This document shows positions 22,501-37,200 of a stretch of DNA of 64,000 nucleotides, in pieces; position 1 is the first letter of the stretch; each line of letters opens with the position of its first letter. Position numbers and translations under genes: made by a program. The notes under the pieces were generated by a model. It saw nothing but the letters and a program-made list of their open reading frames with translations, was not told the origin of the DNA and searched no databases. The stretch is taken from assembly GCA_964036275.1 (NCBI GenBank), contig CAXIWQ010000260.1, positions 1 to 64,000 of the forward strand. Reading direction: 5' to 3'. The stretch is from Litoditis marina (taxonomy: Eukaryota > Nematoda > Chromadorea > Rhabditida > Rhabditidae).

Positions 22501-25500
22501 GTATTTTTGAACTCCCCTCATGTGTAGAAACTCAAAAATGTTCATCTTATTAGCATAAGTTGAAACAGTCCCGAAATAATTGAGTGGCGGTGCTAACCAA
22601 AAACACCCCCAAGTTGACGTGAATGGAGTTGCGATTTTCGCCCTACGTGAGATTTAGTGTTCAAACTTGGTATTTTTGAACTCCTTTCATGTGTAGAAAC
22701 TTCAAAATGTTCATCTTATTAGCATAAGTTGAAACAGTCCCGAAATAATTGAGTGGCGGTGCTAACCAAAAACACCCCCAAGTTGACGTGAATGGAGTTG
22801 CGATTTTCGCCCTACGTGGGATTAAGTGTTCAAACTTGGTCTTTTGAACTCCTCTCATGTGTAGAAACTCAAAAATGTTCATCTCATTTGCATAAGTTGA
22901 AACAGTCCCGAAATAATTGAGTGGCGGTGCTAACCAAAAACACTCCCAAATTGACGTGAATGGAGTTGCGATTTTTGCCCTACGTGAGATTCAGTGTTCA
23001 AACTTGGTATTTTTGAACTCCTCTCATGTGTAGAAACTAAAAAATGTTCATCTTATCATAAGTTGAAACAGTCCCGAAATAATTGAGTGGCGGTGCTAAC
23101 CAAAAACACCCCCAAGTTGACGTGAATGGAGTTGCGATTTTCGCCCTACGTGAGATTTAGTGTTCAAACTTGGTATTTTTGAACTCCTTTCATGTGTAGA
23201 AACTTCAAAATGTTCATCTTATTAGCATAAGTTGAAACAGTCCCGAAATAATTGAGTGGCGGTGCTAACCAAAAACACCCCCAAGTTGACGTGAATGGAG
23301 TTGCGATTTTCGCCCTACGTGGGATTAAGTGTTCAAACTTGGTCTTTTGAACTCCTCTCATGTGTAGAAACTCAAAAATGTTCATCTCATTTGCATAAGT
23401 TGAAACAGTCCCGAAATAATTGAGTGGCGGTGCTAACCAAAAACACTCCCAAATTGACGTGAATGGAGTTGCGATTTTTGCCCTACGTGAGATTCAGTGT
23501 TCAAACTTGGTATTTTTGAACTCCTCTCATGTGTAGAAACTAAAAATGTTCATCTTATCATAAGTTGAAACAGTCCCGAAATAATTGAGTGGCGGTGCTA
23601 ACCAAAAACACCCCCAAGTTGACGTGAATGGAGTTGCGATTTTCCCCCTACGTGGGATTTAGTGTTCAAACTTGGTATTTTTGAACTCCTCTCATGTGTA
23701 GAAACTTAAAAATGTTCATCTTATTAGCATAAGTTGAAACAGTCCCGAAATAATTGAGTGGCGGTGCTAACCAAAAACACCCCCAAGTTGACGTGAATGG
23801 AGTTGCGATTTTCGCCCTACGTGGGATTAAGTGTTCAAACTTGGTCTTTTGAACTCCTCTCATGTGTAGAAACTCAAAAATGTTCATCTCATTTGCATAA
23901 GTTGAAACAGTCCCGAAATAATTGAGTGGCGGTGCTAACCAAAAACACTCCCAAATTGACGTGAATGGAGTTGCGATTTTTGCCCTACGTGAGATTCAGT
24001 GTTCAAACTTGGTATTTTTGAACTCCTCTCATGTGTAGAAACTAAAAAATGTTCATCTTATCATAAGTTGAAACAGTCCCGAAATAATTGAGTGGCGGTG
24101 CTAACCAAAAACACCCCCAAGTTGACGTGAATGGAGTTGCGATTTTCCCCCTACGTGGGATTTAGTGTTCAAACTTGGTATTTTTGAACTCCTCTCATGT
24201 GTAGAAACTTAAAATGTTCATCTTGTTAGCATAAGTTGAAACAGTCCCGAAATAATTGAGTGGCGGTGCTAACCAAAAACACCCCCAAGTTGACGTGAAT
24301 GGAGTTGCGATTTTCGCCCTACGTGAGATTTAGTGTTCAAACTTGGTATTTTTGAACTCCTCTCATGTGTAGAAACTTAAAAATGTTCATCTTATTAGCA
24401 TAAGTTGAAACAGTCCCGAAATAATTGAGTGGCGGTGCTAACCAAAAACACCCCCAAGTTGACGTGAATGGAGTTGCGTTTTCGCCCTACGTGGGATTTA
24501 GTGTTCAAACTTGGTATTTTCTGAACTTCTCTCATGTGTAGAAACTCAAAAATGTTAATCTTATTTGCATAAGTTGAAACAGTCCCAAAATAATTGAGTG
24601 GCCGTGCTAACCAAAAACACCCCAAGTTGACGTGAATGGAGTTGCGATTTTCGCCCTACGTGGGATTTAGTGTTCAAACTTGGTATTTTCTGAACTCCTC
24701 TCATGTGTAGAAACTCAAAAATGTTAATCTTATTTGCATAAGTTGAAACAGTCCCGAAATAATTGAGTGGCGGTGCTAACCAAAAACACCCCCAAGTTGA
24801 CGTGAATGGAGTTGCGATTTTCCCCCTACGTGGGATTTAGTGTTCAAACTTGGTCTTTTGAACTCCTCTCATGTGTAGAAACTCAAAAATGTTCATCTTA
24901 TTAGCATAAGTTGAAACAGTATTGAAATAATTGAGTGGCGGTGCTAACCAAAAACACCCCCAAATTGACGTGAGTGGAGTTGCGATTTTCGCCCTACGTG
25001 AGATTTAGTATTCAAACTTGGTATTTTTGAACTCCTCTCATGTGTAGAAACTTAAAAATGTTCATCTTATTAGCATAAGTTGAAACAGTCCCGAAATAAT
25101 TGAGTGGCGGTGCTAACCAAAAACACCCCCAAGTTGACGTGAATGCAGTTGCGATTTTCGCCCTACGTGAGATTTAGTGTTCAAACTTGGTATTTTTGAA
25201 CTCCTCTCATGTGTAGAAACTTAAAAATGTTCATCTTATTAGCATAAGTTGAAACAGTCCCGAAATAATTGAGTGGCGGTGCTAACCAAAAACACCCCCA
25301 AGTTGACGTGAATGGAGTTGCGTTTTTCGCCCTACGTGGGATTTAGTGTTCAAACTTGGTATTTTCTGAACTCCTCTCATGTGTAGAAACTCAAAAATGT
25401 TAATCTTATTTGCATAAGTTGAAACAGTCCCAAAATAATTGAGTGGCCGTGCTAACCAAAAACACCCCCAAGTTGACGTGAATGGAGTTGCGATTTTCGC

Positions 25501-28120
25501 CCTACGTGGGATTTAGTGTTCAAACTTGGTATTTTTGAACTCCTTTCATGTGTAGAAACTTCAAAATGTTCATCTTATTAGCATAAGTTGAAACAGTCCC
25601 GAAATAATTGAGTGGCGGTGCTAACCAAAAACACCCCCAAGTTGACGTGAATGGAGTTGCGATTTTTGCCCTACGTGAGATTTAGTGTTCAAACTTGGTA
25701 TTTTTGAACTCCCCTCATGTGTAGAAACTCAAAAATGTTCATCTTATTAGCATAAGTTGAAACAGTCCCGAAATAATTGAGTGGCGGTGCTAACCAAAAA
25801 CACCCCCAAGTTGACGTGAATGGAGTTGCGATTTTCGCCCTACGTGAGATTTAGTGTTCAAACTTGGTATTTTTGAACTCCTTTCATGTGTAGAAACTTC
25901 AAAATGTTCATCTTATTAGCATAAGTTGAAACAGTCCCGAAATAATTGAGTGGCGGTGCTAACCAAAAAACACCCCCAAGTTGACGTGAATGAGTTGCGA
26001 TTTTCGCCCTACGTGGGATTTAGTGTTCAAACTTGGTCTTTTGAACTCCTCTCATGTGTAGAAACTCAAAATGTTCATCTCATTTGCATAAGTTGAAACA
26101 GTCCCGAAATAATTGAGTGGCGGTGCTAACCAAAAACACTCCCAAATTGACGTGAATGGAGTTGCGATTTTGCCCTACGTGAGATTTAGTGTTCAAACTT
26201 GGTATTTTTGAACTCCTCTCATGTGTAGAAACTAAAAAATGTTCATCTTATCATAAGTTGAAACAGTCCCGAAATAATTGAGTGGCGGTGCTAACCAAAA
26301 ACACCCCCAAGTTGACGTGAATGGAGTTGCGATTTTCCCCCTACGTGGGATTTAGTGTTCAAACTTGGTATTTTTGAACTCCTCTCATGTGTAGAAACTT
26401 AAAAATGTTCATCTTATTAGCATAAGTTGAAACAGTCCCGAAATAATTGAGTGGCGGTGCTAACCAAAAACACCCCCAAGTTGACGTGAATGGAGTTGCG
26501 ATTTTCGCCCTACGTGAGATTTAGTGTTCAAACTTGGTATTTTTGAACTCCTCTCATGTGTAGAAACTTAAAAATGTTCATCTTATTAGCATAAGTTGAA
26601 ACAGTCCCGAAATAATTGAGTGGCGGTGCTAACCAAAAACACCCCCAAGTTGACGTGAATGGAGTTGCGTTTTTCGCCCTACGTGGGATTTAGTGTTCAA
26701 ACTTGGTATTTTCTAAACTTCTCTCATGTGTAGAAACTCAAAAATGTTAATCTTATTTGCATAAGTTGAAACAGTCCCAAAATAATTGAGTGGCCGTGCT
26801 AACCAAAAACACCCCCAAGTTGACGTGAATGGAGTTGCGATTTTCGCCCTACGTGGGATTTAGTGTTCAAACTTGGTATTTTCTGAACTCCTCTCATGTG
26901 TAGAAACTCAAAAATGTTAATCTTATTTGCATAAGTTGAAACAGTCCCGAAATAATTGAGTGGCGGTGCTAACCAAAAACACCCCCAAGTTGACGTGAAT
27001 GGAGTTGCGATTTTCCCCCTACGTGGGATTTAGTGTTCAAACTTGGTCTTTTGAACTCCTCTCATGTGTAGAAACTCAAAAATGTTCATCTTATTTGCAT
27101 AAGTTGAAACAGTCCCGAAATAATTGAGTGGCGGTGCTAACCAAAAACACCCCCAAGTTGACGTGAATGGAGTTGCGTTTTTCGCCCTACGTGGGATTTA
27201 GTGTTCAAACTTGGTATTTTCTGAACTCCTCTCATGTGTAGAAACTCAAAAATGTTAATCTTATTTGCATAAGTTGAAACAGTCCAAAATAATTGAGTGG
27301 CCGTGCTAACCAAAAACACCCCCAAGTTGACGTGAATGGAGTTGCGATTTTCGCCCTACGTGGGATTTAGTGTTCAAACTTGGTCTTTTGAACTCCTCTC
27401 ATGTGTAGAAACTCAAAAATGTTCATCTTATTTGCATAAGTTGAAACTGTCCCGAAATAATTGAGTGGCGGTGCTAACCAAAAACACCCCCAAATTGACG
27501 TGAATGGAGTTGCGATTTTTGCCCTACGTGAGATTTAGTGTTCAAACTTGGTATTTTTGAACTCCTCTCATGTGTAGAAACTAAAAAAAGTTCATCTTAT
27601 TAGCATAAGTTGAAACAGTCCCGAAATAATTGAGTGGCGGTGCTAACCAAAAACACCCCCAAGTTGACGTGAATGGAGTTGCGATTTTCCCCCTACGTGG
27701 GATTTAGTGTTCAAACTTGGTCTTTTGAACTCCTCTCATGTGTAGAAACTCAGAAATGTTCATCTTATTTGCATAAGTTGAAACAGTCCCGAAATAATTG
27801 AGTGGCGGTGCTAACCAAAAACACCCCCAAATTGACGTGAATGGAGTTGCGATTTTTGCCCTACGTGAGATTTAGTGTTCAAACTTGGTATTTTTGAACT
27901 CCTCTCATGTGTAGAAACTAAAAAAAGTTCATCTTATCAGCATAAGTTGAAACAGTCCCGAAATAATTGAGTGGCGGTGCTAACCAAAAACACCCCCAAG
28001 TTGACGTGAATGGAGTTGCGATTTTCCCCCTACGTGGGATTTAGTGTTCAAACTTGGTATTTTTGAACTCCTCTCATGTGTAGAAACTCAAAAATGTTCA
28101 TCTTGTTAGCATAAGTTGAA

Positions 28121-30500
28121 ACAGTCCTGAAATAATTGAGTGGCGGGGCTTACCAAAAACACCCCCAAGTTGACGTGAATGGAGTTGCGATTTTCGCCCT
28201 ACGTGAGATTTAGTATTCAAACTTGGTATTTTTGAACTCCTCTCATGTGTAGAAACTTAAAAATGTTCATCTTATTTGCATAAGTTGAAACAGTCCCGAA
28301 ATAATTGAGTGGCGGTGCTAACCAAAAACACCCCCAAGTCCAAGTTGACGTGAATGGAGTTGCGATTTTCGCCGTACGTGAGATTTAGTATTCAAACTTG
28401 GTATTTTTGAACTCCTCTCATGTGTAGAAACTTAAAAATGTTCATCTTATTTGTATAAGTTGAAACAGTCCCGAAATAATTGAGTGGCCGTGCTAACCAA
28501 AAACACCCCCAAATTGACGTGAATGGAGTTGCGATTTTTGCCCTACGTGAGATTTAGTATTCAAACTTGGTATTTTTGAACTCCTCTTATGTGTAGAAAC
28601 TCAAAAATGTTCATCTTGTTAGCATAAGTTGAAACAGTCCCGAAATAATTGAGTGGCGGTGCTAACCAAAAACACCCCCAAGTTGACGTGAATGGAGTTG
28701 CGTTTTTCGCCCTACGTGGGATTTAGTGTTCAAACTTGGTATTTTCTGAACTCCTCTCATGTGTAGAAACTCAAAAATGTTAATCTTATTTGCATAAGTT
28801 GAAACAGTCCCAAAATAATTGAGTGGCCGTGCTAACCAAAAACACCCCCAAGTTGACGTGAATGGAGTTGCGATTTTCGCCCTACGTGGGATTTAGTGTT
28901 CAAACTTGGTCTTTTGAACTCCTCTCATGTGTAGAAACTCAAAAATGTTCATCTTATTTGCATAAGTTGAAACTGTCCCGAAATAATTGAGTGGCGGTGC
29001 TAACCAAAAACACCCCCAAATTGACGTGAATGGAGTTGCGATTTTTGCCCTACGTGAGATTTAGTGTTCAAACTTGGTATTTTTGAACTCCTCTCATGTG
29101 TAGAAACTAAAAAAAGTTCATCTTATTAGCATAAGTTGAAACAGTCCCGAAATAATTGAGTGGCGGTGCTAACCAAAAACACCCCCAAGTTGACGTGAAT
29201 GGAGTTGCGATTTTCCCCCTACGTGGGATTTAGTGTTCAAACTTGGTCTTTTGAACTCCTCTCATGTGTAGAAACTCAGAAATGTTCATCTTATTTGCAT
29301 AAGTTGAAACAGTCCCGAAATAATTGAGTGGCGGTGCTAACCAAAAACACCCCCAAATTGACGTGAATGGAGTTGCGATTTTTGCCCTACGTGAGATTTA
29401 GTGTTCAAACTTGGTATTTTTGAACTCCTCTCATGTGTAGAAACTCAAAAATGTTCATCTTGTTAGCATAAGTTGAAACAGTCCCGAAATAATTGAGTGG
29501 CGGTGCTAACCAAAAACACCCCCAAGTTGACGTGAATGGAGTTGCGTTTTTCGCCCTACGTGGGATTTAGTGTTCAAACTTGGTATTTTCTGAACTCCTC
29601 TCATGTGTAGAAACTCAAAAATGTTAATCTTATTTGCATAAGTTGAAACAGTCCCAAAATAATTGAGTGGCCGTGCTAACCAAAAACACCCCCAAGTTGA
29701 CGTGAATGGAGTTGCGATTTTCGCCCTACGTGGGATTTAGTGTTCAAACTTGGTCTTTTGAACTCCTCTCATGTGTAGAAACTCAAAAATGTTCATCTTA
29801 TTTGCATAAGTTGAAACTGTCCCGAAATAATTGAGTGGCGGTGCTAACCAAAAACACCCCCAAATTGACGTGAATGGAGTTGCGATTTTTGCCCTACGTG
29901 AGATTTAGTGTTCAAACTTGGTATTTTTGAACTCCTCTCATGTGTAGAAACTAAAAAAAGTTCATCTTATTAGCATAAGTTGAAACAGTCCCGAAATAAT
30001 TGAGTGGCGGTGCTAACCAAAAACACCCCCAAGTTGACGTGAATGGAGTTGCGATTTTCCCCCTACGTGGGATTTAGTGTTCAAACTTGGTCTTTTGAAC
30101 TCCTCTCATGTGTAGAAACTCAGAAATGTTCATCTTATTTGCATAAGTTGAAACAGTCCCGAAATAATTGAGTGGCGGTGCTAACCAAAAACACCCCCAA
30201 ATTGACGTGAATGGAGTTGCGATTTTTGCCCTACGTGAGATTTAGTGTTCAAACTTGGTATTTTTGAACTCCTCTCATGTGTAGAAACTAAAAAAAGTTC
30301 ATCTTATCAGCATAAGTTGAAACAGTCCCGAAATAATTGAGTGGCGGTGCTAACCAAAAACACCCCCAAGTTGACGTGAATGGAGTTGCGATTTTCCCCC
30401 TACGTGGGATTTAGTGTTCAAACTTGGTATTTTTGAACTCCTCTCATGTGTAGAAACTCAAAAATGTTCATCTTGTTAGCATAAGTTGAAACAGTCCTGA
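28121..30500. repeat. Higher-order satellite block, about 2.37 kb (14 monomers)
   Basis: The ACAGTCCTGAAATAATTG marker at 28121 recurs at 30491, 14 monomers later. In between, a sub-block with CTAAAAAAAGTTCATC, GGTCTTTTGAACTCC and CTCAGAAATG variants is itself repeated about 1.5 kb apart. The result is a nested higher-order structure. Confidence 0.6.
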
Positions 30501-33500
30501 AATAATTGAGTGGCGGTGCTTACCAAAAACACCCCCAAGTTGACGTGAATGGAGTTGCGATTTTCGCCCTACGTGAGATTTAGTATTCAAACTTGGTATT
30601 TTTGAACTCCTCTCATGTGTAGAAACTTAAAAATGTTCATCTTATTTGCATAAGTTGAAACAGTCCCGAAATAATTGAGTGGCGGTGCTAACCAAAAACA
30701 CCCCCAAGTCCAAGTTGACGTGAATGGAGTTGCGATTTTCGCCGTACGTGAGATTTAGTATTCAAACTTGGTATTTTTGAACTCCTCTCATGTGTAGAAA
30801 CTTAAAATGTTCATCTTATTTGTATAAGTTGAAACAGTCCCGAAATAATTGAGTGGCCGTGCTAACCAAAAACACCCCCAAATTGACGTGAATGGAGTTG
30901 CGATTTTTGCCCTACGTGAGATTTAGTATTCAAACTTGGTATTTTTGAACTCCTCTTATGTGTAGAAACTCAAAAATGTTCATCTTGTTAGCATAAGTTG
31001 AAACAGTATTGAAATAATTGAGTGGCGGTGCTAACCAAAAACACCCCCAAGTTGACGTGAATGAAGTTGCGATTTTCGCCCTACGTGGAATTTAGTGTTC
31101 AAACTTGGTATTTTTGAACTCCTCTCATGTGTAGAAACTCAAAAATGTTCATCTTATTAGCATGAGTTGAAACAGTCCTGAAATAATTGAGTGGCGGTGC
31201 TAACCAAAAAACCCCCAAATTGACGTGAATGGAGTTGCGATTTTCGCCCTACGTGAGATTTAGTATTCAAACTTGGTATTTTTGAACTCCTCTCATGTGT
31301 AGAAACTTAAAAATGTTCATCTTATTTGCATAAGTTGAAACAGTCCCGAAATAATTGAGTGGCCGTGCTAACCAAAAACACCCCCAAGTCCAAGTTGACG
31401 TGAATGGAGTTGCGATTTTCGCCCTACGTGAGATGTAGTGTTCAAACTTGGTATTTTTGAACTCCTCTCATGTGTAGAAACTAAAAAATGTTCATCTTAT
31501 CATAAGTTGAAACAGTCCCGAAATAATTGAGTGGCGGTGCTAACCAAAAACACCCCCAAGTTGACGTGAATGGAGTTGCGATTTTCCCCCTACGTGGGAT
31601 TTAGTGTTCAAACTTGGTATTTTTGAACTCCTCTCATGTGTAGAAACTTAAAAATGTTCATCTTATTAGCATAAGTTGAAACAGTCCCGAAATAATTGAG
31701 TGGCGGTGCTAACCAAAAACACCCCCAAGTTGACGTGAATGGAGTTGCGATTTTCGCCCTACGTGAGATTTAGTGTTCAAACTTGGTATTTTTGAACTCC
31801 TCTCATGTGTAGAAACTTAAAAATGTTCATCTTATTAGCATAAGGTGAAACAGTCCCGAAATATTTGAGTGGCGGTGCTAACCAAAAACACTCCCAAATT
31901 GACGTGAATGGAGTTGCGATTTTCGCCCTACGTGAGATTTAGTGTTCAAACTTGGTATTTTTGAACTCCTCTCATGTGTAGAAACTTAAAAATGTTCATC
32001 TTATTAGCATAAGGTGAAACAGTCCCGAAATATTTGAGTGGCGGTGCTAACCAAAAACACTCCCAAATTGACGTGAATGGAGTTGCGATTTTTGCCCTAC
32101 GTGAGATTTAGTGTTCAAACTTGGTATTTTTGAACTCCTCTCATGTGTAAAAACTAAAAAATGTTCATCTTATCATAAGTTGAAACAGTCCCGAAATAAT
32201 TGAGTGGCGGTGCTAACCAAAAACACCCCCAAGTTGACGTGAATGGAGTTGCGATTTTCCCCCTACGTGGGATTTAGTGTTCAAACTTGGTATTTTTGAA
32301 CTCCTCTCATGTGTAGAAACTCAAAAATGTTCATCTTGTTAGCATAAGTTGAAACAGTCCTGAAATAATTGAGTGGCGGTGCTTACCAAAAACACCCCCA
32401 AGTTGACGTGAATGGAGTTGCGATTTTCGCCCTACGTGAGATTTAGTATTCAAACTTGGTATTTTTGAACTCCTCTCATGTGTAGAAACTTAAAAATGTT
32501 CATCTTATTTGCATAAGTTGAAACAGTCCCGAAATAATTGAGTGGCGGTGCTAACCAAAAACACCCCCAAGTCCAAGTTGACGTGAATGGAGTTGCGATT
32601 TTCGCCGTACGTGAGATTTAGTATTCAAACTTGGTATTTTTGAACTCCTCTCATGTGTAGAAACTTAAAAATGTTCATCTTATTTGTATAAGTTGAAACA
32701 GTCCCGAAATAATTGAGTGGCCGTGCTAACCAAAAACACCCCCAAATTGACGTGAATGGAGTTGCGATTTTTGCCCTACGTGAGATTTAGTATTCAAACT
32801 TGGTATTTTTGAACTCCTCTTATGTGTAGAAACTCAAAAATGTTCATCTTGTTAGCATAAGTTGAAACAGTATTGAAATAATTGAGTGGCGGTGCTAACC
32901 AAAAACACCCCCAAGTTGACGTGAATGAAGTTGCGATTTTCGCCCTACGTGGAATTTAGTGTTCAAACTTGGTATTTTTGAACTCCTCTCATGTGTAGAA
33001 ACTCAAAAATGTTCATCTTATTAGCATGAGTTGAAACAGTCCTGAAATAATTGAGTGGCGGTGCTAACCAAAAAACCCCCAAATTGACGTGAATGGAGTT
33101 GCGATTTTCGCCCTACGTGAGATTTAGTATTCAAACTTGGTATTTTTGAACTCCTCTCATGTGTAGAAACTTAAAAATGTTCATCTTATTTGCATAAGTT
33201 GAAACAGTCCCGAAATAATTGAGTGGCCGTGCTAACCAAAAACACCCCCAAGTCCAAGTTGACGTGAATGGAGTTGCGATTTTCGCCCTACGTGAGATGT
33301 AGTGTTCAAACTTGGTATTTTTGAACTCCTCTCATGTGTAGAAACTAAAAAATGTTCATCTTATCATAAGTTGAAACAGTCCCGAAATAATTGAGTGGCG
33401 GTGCTAACCAAAAACACCCCCAAGTTGACGTGAATGGAGTTGCGATTTTCCCCCTACGTGGGATTTAGTGTTCAAACTTGGTATTTTTGAACTCCTCTCA

Positions 33501-34217
33501 TGTGTAGAAACTTAAAAATGTTCATCTTATTAGCATAAGTTGAAACAGTCCCGAAATAATTGAGTGGCGGTGCTAACCAAAAACACCCCCAAGTTGACGT
33601 GAATGGAGTTGCGATTTTCGCCCTACGTGAGATTTAGTGTTCAAACTTGGTATTTTTGAACTCCTCTCATGTGTAGAAACTTAAAAATGTTCATCTTATT
33701 AGCATAAGGTGAAACAGTCCCGAAATATTTGAGTGGCGGTGCTAACCAAAAACACTCCCAAATTGACGTGAATGGAGTTGCGATTTTCGCCCTACGTGAG
33801 ATTTAGTGTTCAAACTTGGTATTTTTGAACTCCTCTCATGTGTAGAAACTTAAAAATGTTCATCTTATTAGCATAAGGTGAAACAGTCCCGAAATATTTG
33901 AGTGGCGGTGCTAACCAAAAACACTCCCAAATTGACGTGAATGGAGTTGCGATTTTTGCCCTACGTGAGATTTAGTGTTCAAACTTGGTATTTTTGAACT
34001 CCTCTCATGTGTAAAAACTAAAAAATGTTCATCTTATCATAAGTTGAAACAGTCCCGAAATAATTGAGTGGCGGTGCTAACCAAAAACACCCCCAAGTTG
34101 ACGTGAATGGAGTTGCGATTTTCCCCCTACGTGGGATTTAGTGTTCAAACTTGGTATTTTTGAACTCCTCTCATGTGTAGAAACTTAAAAATGTTCATCT
34201 TATTAGCATAAGTTGAA
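30491..34217. repeat. Higher-order satellite repeat, about 1.86 kb (11 monomers)
   Basis: The ACAGTCCTGAAATAATTG marker at 30491 recurs at 32354 (1863 bp). The CTTATCATAAG marker near 31497 recurs near 33361 (about 1864 bp). Rare variants between them (AGTCCAAGTTG, CAGTATTGAAA, a short AAAAAACCCCCAAATTG run, GAGATGTAG) keep the same order in both copies. A further copy of part of the block begins near 36600, 3710 bp after the second (22 monomers). Confidence 0.75.
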
Positions 34218-37200
34218 ACAGTCCCGAAATAATTGAGTGGCGGTGCTAACCAAAAACACCCCCAAGTTGACGTGAATGGAGTTGCGATTTTCGCCCTACG
34301 TGAGATTTAGTGTTCAAATATGGTATTTTTGAACTCCTCTCATGTGTAGAAACTCAAAAATGTTCATCTTATTAGCATAAGTTGAAACAGTCCCGAAATA
34401 ATTGAGTGGCGGTGCTAACCAAAAACACCCCCAAGTTGACGTGAATGGAGTTGCGATTTTCGCCCTACGTGAGATTTAGTGTTCAAACTTGGTATTTTTG
34501 AACTCCTCTCATGTGTAGAAACTTAAAAATGTTCATCTTATTAGCATAAGGTGAAACAGTCCCGAAATATTTGAGTGGCGGTGCTAACCAAAAACACTCC
34601 CAAATTGACGTGAATGGAGTTGCGATTTTCGCCCTACGTGAGATTTAGTGTTCAAACTTGGTATTTTTGAACTCCTCTCATGTGTAGAAACTTAAAAATG
34701 TTCATCTTATTAGCATAAGGTGAAACAGTCCCGAAATATTTGAGTGGCGGTGCTAACCAAAAACACTCCCAAATTGACGTGAATGGAGTTGCGATTTTTG
34801 CCCTACGTGAGATTTAGTGTTCAAACTTGGTATTTTTGAACTCCTCTCATGTGTAGAAACTTAAAAATGTTCATCTTATTAGCATAAGGTGAAACAGTCC
34901 CGAAATATTTGAGTGGCGGTGCTAACCAAAAACACTCCCAAATTGACGTGAATGGAGTTGCGATTTTCGCCCTACGTGAGATTTAGTGTTCAAACTTGGT
35001 ATTTTTGAACTCCTCTCATGTGTAGAAACTTAAAAATGTTCATCTTATTAGCATAAGGTGAAACAGTCCCGAAATATTTGAGTGGCGGTGCTAACCAAAA
35101 ACACTCCCAAATTGACGTGAATGGAGTTGCGATTTTTGCCCTACGTGAGATTTAGTGTTCAAACTTGGTATTTTTGAACTCCTCTCATGTGTAAAAACTA
35201 AAAATGTTCATCTTATCATAAGTTGAAACAGTCCCGAAATAATTGAGTGGCGGTGCTAACCAAAAACACCCCCAAGTTGACGTGAATGGAGTTGCGATTT
35301 TCCCCCTACGTGGGATTTAGTGTTCAAACTTGGTATTTTTGAACTCCTCTCATGTGTAGAAACTTAAAAATGTTCATCTTATTAGCATAAGTTGAAACAG
35401 TCCCGAAATAATTGAGTGGCGGTGCTAACCAAAAACACCCCCAAGTTGACGTGAATGGAGTTGCGATTTTCGCCCTACGTGAGATTTAGTGTTCAAATAT
35501 GGTATTTTTGAACTCCTCTCATGTGTAGAAACTCAAAATGTTCATCTTATTAGCATAAGTTGAAACAGTCCCGAAATAATTGAGTGGCGGTGCTAACCAA
35601 AAACACCCCCAAGTTGACGTGAATGGAGTTGCGATTTTCGCCCTACGTGAGATTTAGTGTTCAAACTTGGTATTTTTGAACTCCTCTCATGTGTAGAAAC
35701 TTAAAAATGTTCATCTTATTAGCATAAGGTGAAACAGTCCCGAAATATTTGAGTGGCGGTGCTAACCAAAAACACTCCCAAATTGACGTGAATGGAGTTG
35801 CGATTTTCGCCCTACGTGAGATTTAGTGTTCAAACTTGGTATTTTTGAACTCCTCTCATGTGTAGAAACTTAAAAATGTTCATCTTATTAGCATAAGGTG
35901 AAACAGTCCCGAAATATTTGAGTGGCGGTGCTAACCAAAAACACTCCCAAATTGACGTGAATGGAGTTGCGATTTTTGCCCTACGTGAGATTTAGTGTTC
36001 AAACTTGGTATTTTTGAACTCCTCTCATGTGTAAAAACTAAAAAATGTTCATCTTATCATAAGTTGAAACAGTCCCGAAATAATTGAGTGGCGGTGCTAA
36101 CCAAAAACACCCCCAAGTTGACGTGAATGGAGTTGCGATTTTCCCCCTACGTGGGATTTAGTGTTCAAACTTGGTATTTTTGAACTCCTCTCATGTGTAG
36201 AAACTTAAAAATGTTCATCTTATTAGCATAAGTTGAAACAGTCCCGAAATAATTGAGTGGCGGTGCTAACCAAAAACACCCCCAAGTTGACGTGAATGGA
36301 GTTGCGATTTTCGCCCTACGTGAGATTTAGTGTTCAAACTTGGTATTTTTGAACTCCTCTCATGTGTAGAAACTTAAAAATGTTCATCTTATTAGCATAA
36401 GTTGAAACAGTCCCGAAATAATTGAGTGGCGGTGCTAACCAAAAACACCCCCAAGTTGACGTGAATGGAGTTGCGTTTTTCGCCCTACGTGGGATTTAGT
36501 GTTTAAACTTGGTATTTTCTGAACTCCTCTCATGTGTAGAAACTTAAAAATGTTCATCTTATTAGCATAAGGTGAAACAGTCCCGAAATAATTGAGTGGC
36601 GGTGCTAACCAAAAACACCCCCAAGTTGACGTGAATGAAGTTGCGATTTTCGCCCTACGTGGAATTTAGTGTTCAAACTTGGTATTTTTGAACTCCTCTC
36701 ATGTGTAGAAACTCAAAAATGTTCATCTTATTAGCATGAGTTGAAACAGTCCTGAAATAATTGAGTGGCGGTGCTAACCAAAAAACCCCCAAATTGACGT
36801 GAATGGAGTTGCGATTTTCGCCCTACGTGAGATTTAGTATTCAAACTTGGTATTTTTGAACTCCTCTCATGTGTAGAAACTTAAAAATGTTCATCTTATT
36901 TGCATAAGTTGAAACAGTCCCGAAATAATTGAGTGGCCGTGCTAACCAAAAACACCCCCAAGTCCAAGTTGACGTGAATGGAGTTGCGATTTTCGCCCTA
37001 CGTGAGATGTAGTGTTCAAACTTGGTATTTTTGAACTCCTCTCATGTGTAGAAACTAAAAAATGTTCATCTTATCATAAGTTGAAACAGTCCCGAAATAA
37101 TTGAGTGGCGGTGCTAACCAAAAACACCCCCAAGTTGACGTGAATGGAGTTGCGATTTTCCCCCTACGTGGGATTTAGTGTTCAAACTTGGTATTTTTGA

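Noticed and set aside
12144..27325. Many 62-95-codon minus-strand open frames with related peptides (GCFWLAPP, NYFGTVSTYANK)
   Set aside because: They are translations of the 169-bp satellite. The unit length is not a multiple of three, so the frame shifts each monomer, and indels break them. There is no promoter, splice or start evidence.
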